64,000 nt of DNA from an uncultured Pelagibacteraceae bacterium (GTDB lineage Bacteria; Pseudomonadota; Alphaproteobacteria; Pelagibacterales; Pelagibacteraceae), in the NCBI GenBank assembly GCA_902532525.1, contig CACAIK010000002.1, positions 82,899 through 146,898 of the forward strand, written 5' to 3'. The position numbers were made by a program, and so were the translations under genes. Shown piece by piece: positions 61,131-64,000 of this stretch; within the stretch, counting starts at the first letter, position 1, and every line of letters starts with the position of its first letter. The notes below the pieces were generated by a model. It ran no database searches, was not told the origin of the DNA, and saw only the letters and a list, made by a program, of their open reading frames with translations.

Positions 61131-62224
61131 TAATTAATTTTAATATCACCACCTGTAACAGGAAAATTAACTTTTGTAGTACTTGGATAAGTTATTGGTT
61201 TTTTTAAATAAGATCTAATCGATAAATATGCAAACGCTTGGGATTCTATAAAATCTCCATCTATATTAAAATCATCTATTAACTTAATTTCATATTTTAT
61301 TAAGTTTTTTAAATGATTGACTAGTGTCAAATTTTTTCTTCCTCCACCACATAAAATAATATTAATTTTACTTTTAAATATTTTTTTTATATTTTTTGAG
61401 ATTATCAATGCTGTAAAATAGGTTAAAGTAGCTACAGCATCCGCAAATTCTAAACCTCTAACAAAATTAATATCAAATTCTTTTCTGTCATAAGAATGTT
61501 TTTCATCGACGTTATAAAATTCATGTTCATAAAATTGATTAATTATATCTTGATTAATATTTCCAGAGGATGCAATATCGCCATTATAATCAAATTTTAT
61601 TTCTTTTGTTTTTTTTAAGTATTCATCAATTAAAACATTGCCAGGCCCTACATCTTTTGCCAGTAATTTATCTTTAAAACAATAAGTATAATTCGATATT
61701 CCTCCAATATTTAAAATTAATGTGGGATCATTTATCTGAAGTTTTTTTACTAAAAGCTTATGATAAATAGGAGCTAAGGGCGCCCCTTCACCATTATTTT
61801 TAATATCATTAGCTCTAAAATTATAAATCACTTTCTCATTTAACAATTGTGAAAGTAATTTTGCATCTCCCATTTGCACAGAATAACCATCTTTAGGTTT
61901 GTGAATTATTGTTTGTCCATGGAGTCCAACTAACTGAATTTTACACTTATTATCGTTAATTATACTTTGAGATATTCTGGAATGATAAAGCGTTAGATCT
62001 CTTTCTAAAGATTTATAAATGTTAATATTTTCCTCTATATCTGCTCTATTATTTATATTTAAAATAAAAGTAGAAAGTCTTTTTCTAAATTCTTCAGGAT
62101 AATTGAAGTATTTATTATCTATTATATCTAAATTATTTTCACCATCTGATTTGATAATACTTGCGTCAATGCCGTCAAGAGATGTACCGCTCATTAAACC
62201 CAGTGCTATAAAAGAATTATCCAT
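61127..62224 (-). CDS. anmK: anhydro-N-acetylmuramic acid kinase
   Basis: 365 residues. The phosphate motif is LGLMSGTSLDGIDASI and further marks are LVGLHGQTIIHKP, LNIGGISNYTY and KDVGPGNVLIDEY. It phosphorylates anhydro-MurNAc from cell-wall turnover to MurNAc-6-phosphate. Length is normal. It is divergent from tyrS across 47 bases, an arrangement common in Alphaproteobacteria. Confidence 0.94.
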   Translation of the reverse strand: MDNSFIALGLMSGTSLDGIDASIIKSDGENNLDIIDNKYFNYPEEFRKRLSTFILNINNRADIEENINIYKSLERDLTLYHSRISQSIINDNKCKIQLVGLHGQTIIHKPKDGYSVQMGDAKLLSQLLNEKVIYNFRANDIKNNGEGAPLAPIYHKLLVKKLQINDPTLILNIGGISNYTYCFKDKLLAKDVGPGNVLIDEYLKKTKEIKFDYNGDIASSGNINQDIINQFYEHEFYNVDEKHSYDRKEFDINFVRGLEFADAVATLTYFTALIISKNIKKIFKSKINIILCGGGRKNLTLVNHLKNLIKYEIKLIDDFNIDGDFIESQAFAYLSIRSYLKKPITYPSTTKVNFPVTGGDIKINY

Positions 62225-62271
62225 TGTTGATTATTATTTTTATTTAAATATGTATATTAAAAGTACCATTT

Positions 62272-63495
62272 ATGAATGAATTTTTAAAAGAATTTAAAGA
62301 TAGAGGATATTTTTATCAATGCACAAACGAAAAGGCTCTCTCAAAGAAGCTGAGTGAAGAGAGTATAAAAGGGTATATAGGCTTTGATTGCACTGCTCAA
62401 AGCTTGCATGTAGGTAGCTTGCTTCAAATCATGTGCTTAAGACTGATGCAAAAACATGGGCATAAACCAATTGTTTTGCTTGGAGGAGGAACAACTAGAA
62501 TAGGAGATCCATCTGGAAAAGATAAAACTAGAAAAATTTTAGAGGAAAATGAAATAGAAAAAAATATAAAAAGTATAGAGAACATACTAAAAAAATTTTT
62601 AGAAACAGAAGATGAAAAAGTAGCTCCGATTTTTGTTAACAACTACACTTGGCTAAAAAATTTAAATTATATATCTTTTCTAAGAGATATAGGAAAACAT
62701 TTTACTATAAATAAAATGTTAAGTTTTGATAGTGTTAAGTTAAGATTAGAGAGAGAGCAATCATTAAGTTATATGGAATTTAATTATATGATTTTACAAG
62801 CCTATGATTTTCTAGAATTAAATAAGAAAGAAAATTGTTTGCTTCAAATTGGGGGATCAGATCAATGGGGCAATATTGTAAACGGAGTTGAACTAATTAA
62901 AAGATATTCATCTAACGAAGTTTATGGTTTAACAACAGAACTTATAACTTTAGCATCAGGTGCTAAGATGGGTAAAACTGAAAGTGGTGCTATTTGGTTA
63001 GATAAAAAATTGTTTTCAGTTTTTGATTATTGGCAATTTTGGAGAAATGTTGATGATAAAGATGTGTTGAAATTTCTTAAGATGTTTACAGATTTAAATT
63101 TAAAAGAAATCGCGGAAATAAGTAATCGTGAAATTAATGAACAAAAAATTATTTTAGCAAACCAAGCTACCTCTATTTTACATGGAGCTAATGAGGCTGC
63201 TAAAGCAGAAGAAATAGCTAAGAATTCTTTTTTCGAGAACTCATCTGGAGAAAATTTGCCAGATACAAAAATAGATATCTCTAATATTGATAATGATGTA
63301 GTTAATTTAGTCTCAATTATAGATAAAAACTTATCTAAAAGCGAAATAAGAAGATTGATAAAATCTAATGGTATTAAAATCAATAATGAAATTATTTCAG
63401 ATGATAAATTTATAATTTCAAATGAGCTTATGAGAAAAAATAATTTTATTAAAGTCTCAATCGGTAAGAAAAAACACTATAAAATAATAATTTAA
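62272..63495 (+). CDS. tyrS: tyrosyl-tRNA synthetase
   Basis: 407 residues. The HIGH-type motif is in IGFDCTAQSLHVGSL, the KMSKS-type in GAKMGKTESGA, and a C-terminal S4 RNA-binding domain (LVSIIDKNLSKSEIRRLI) is present. It charges tRNA-Tyr. Overlaps the convergent AsmA-like gene by four bases. No T-box leader is visible. Confidence 0.97.
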   Translation: MNEFLKEFKDRGYFYQCTNEKALSKKLSEESIKGYIGFDCTAQSLHVGSLLQIMCLRLMQKHGHKPIVLLGGGTTRIGDPSGKDKTRKILEENEIEKNIKSIENILKKFLETEDEKVAPIFVNNYTWLKNLNYISFLRDIGKHFTINKMLSFDSVKLRLEREQSLSYMEFNYMILQAYDFLELNKKENCLLQIGGSDQWGNIVNGVELIKRYSSNEVYGLTTELITLASGAKMGKTESGAIWLDKKLFSVFDYWQFWRNVDDKDVLKFLKMFTDLNLKEIAEISNREINEQKIILANQATSILHGANEAAKAEEIAKNSFFENSSGENLPDTKIDISNIDNDVVNLVSIIDKNLSKSEIRRLIKSNGIKINNEIISDDKFIISNELMRKNNFIKVSIGKKKHYKIII

Positions 63496-64000
63496 TTAGA
63501 AATTTTCTCCAAAGTTCTTGTAATAAATCTTGGGGTTAGAGTTTTTATTGGATTAACAGTAGATTTGAGTTTTTTCGGTGGCCCTTTAATTTTAAAACTT
63601 ACACCAAAGACTCCTTCACCAATTTTTTTTCCAACCAATATATCACCTAACATTGGTATTTTTGAAATTGTTTTATTAACAGTTGTTGCTGGCACAAGCG
63701 TTCCTTTCAAACTAGTTAATTCATCTTTTACAATATAACCTTCCATCATAAGTGAAATTGCTGGGCCTATTGCATACATCTCTTTTATTTTTGTGTTATT
63801 TCCTAAAGTTTCATAATCCATCTCAAAATCAGTAAATCGTATACCTTCGCCAGTGAGAAGATCAGCTATACCTTGAAGAGATGCTAATGTTAAAAGTTTA
63901 GCAAGAACGGGAACCTCTTGGACTTTAAAATCATTAATTCTTAAATTTGACATTGTTTTACCATCATAATTGGATGACACGTATATCAATTTACCCTCCT
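63492..64000 (-). CDS. AsmA-like / DUF3971 protein, C-terminal part (runs off the window)
   Basis: Only the C-terminal 168 codons are seen; the reading frame is open to base 64000 so the start lies outside. The region (NDFKVQEVPVLAKLLTLASL, GPAISLMMEGYIV, GTLVPATTVNKTISKIPMLG, SFKIKGPPKKLKSTVNP) matches the AsmA-like C-terminal domain of YhdP/DUF3971 proteins, which are large inner-membrane-anchored proteins linked to outer-membrane lipid homeostasis. It is convergent to tyrS. Confidence 0.85.
   Translation of the reverse strand, partial: EGKLIYVSSNYDGKTMSNLRINDFKVQEVPVLAKLLTLASLQGIADLLTGEGIRFTDFEMDYETLGNNTKIKEMYAIGPAISLMMEGYIVKDELTSLKGTLVPATTVNKTISKIPMLGDILVGKKIGEGVFGVSFKIKGPPKKLKSTVNPIKTLTPRFITRTLEKISN

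Overview
The window is AT-rich (roughly 30% G+C by eye) and almost entirely coding. Every neighbouring gene pair is separated by under about 150 bases, and many overlap by 1-20 bases. No rRNA, tRNA, CRISPR array, insertion sequence or phage gene was seen, and there is no gene-free stretch of 300 bases. The gene content points to a streamlined marine alphaproteobacterium of the SAR11 (Pelagibacterales) type: compact suf operon under an IscR regulator, TRAP and ABC uptake systems, EamA and small multidrug-type transporters, a TauD-like dioxygenase and a single recognisable transcription factor. This placement is inference from gene content and base composition.

Layout. 0-5 kb: the edge of an MFS transporter, a racemase, a methyltransferase with a 1-Cys peroxiredoxin, and a sulfur group (ETHE1-like hydrolase, cysE, cysK). 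5-8.7 kb: a run of small NTF2-like, cupin, DUF1330-like and other small proteins, a DsbA-fold isomerase and two SMR-type membrane proteins. 8.7-14.5 kb: an EamA transporter, then a TRAP transporter joined to an isocitrate-lyase-family enzyme and a 3-hydroxyisobutyrate-dehydrogenase-like enzyme. 14.5-22.3 kb (minus): a phosphatase, an amidotransferase, an oligopeptide-type ABC transporter, an AhpD-like protein and a DUF924 protein. 22.4-24.7 kb: a gamma-butyrobetaine-hydroxylase-like dioxygenase, an azoreductase-like flavoprotein and CcdA. 24.7-39.4 kb: a 13-gene minus-strand run from IolD to PEP carboxylase that includes a ribose-type ABC transporter and sugar enzymes. 39.4-49.2 kb: aldehyde dehydrogenase, HpcH-type aldolase, D-2-hydroxyacid dehydrogenase, IolE, two Gfo/Idh/MocA dehydrogenases (one IolG-like) and a fructose/inositol-type ABC transporter. 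49.3-54 kb: two EamA transporters, a homocysteine methyltransferase, YbaK and glutamine synthetase. 54-60.4 kb: iscR-sufBCDSUTA. 60.4-64 kb: a hydrolase, anmK, tyrS and part of an AsmA-like gene.

How the genes work together. IolG, IolE and IolD give the first three steps of myo-inositol breakdown. IolB, IolC and IolJ are not in the window, but an aldehyde dehydrogenase, a hydroxyacid dehydrogenase and a 4-hydroxy-2-oxoacid aldolase sit divergently beside iolD. On paper these could finish the pathway without any phosphorylation. This is the most interesting hypothesis here.

Two structural signals stand out. In four transport operons the solute-binding-protein gene is directly followed by a strong hairpin. 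Four genes between 49.1 and 53.1 kb (ABC ATPase, EamA transporter, ybaK, glnA) each carry one extra base in an A/T run, which looks like a local sequence-quality problem or recent decay. The suf operon promoter carries a near-consensus IscR type-1 site.
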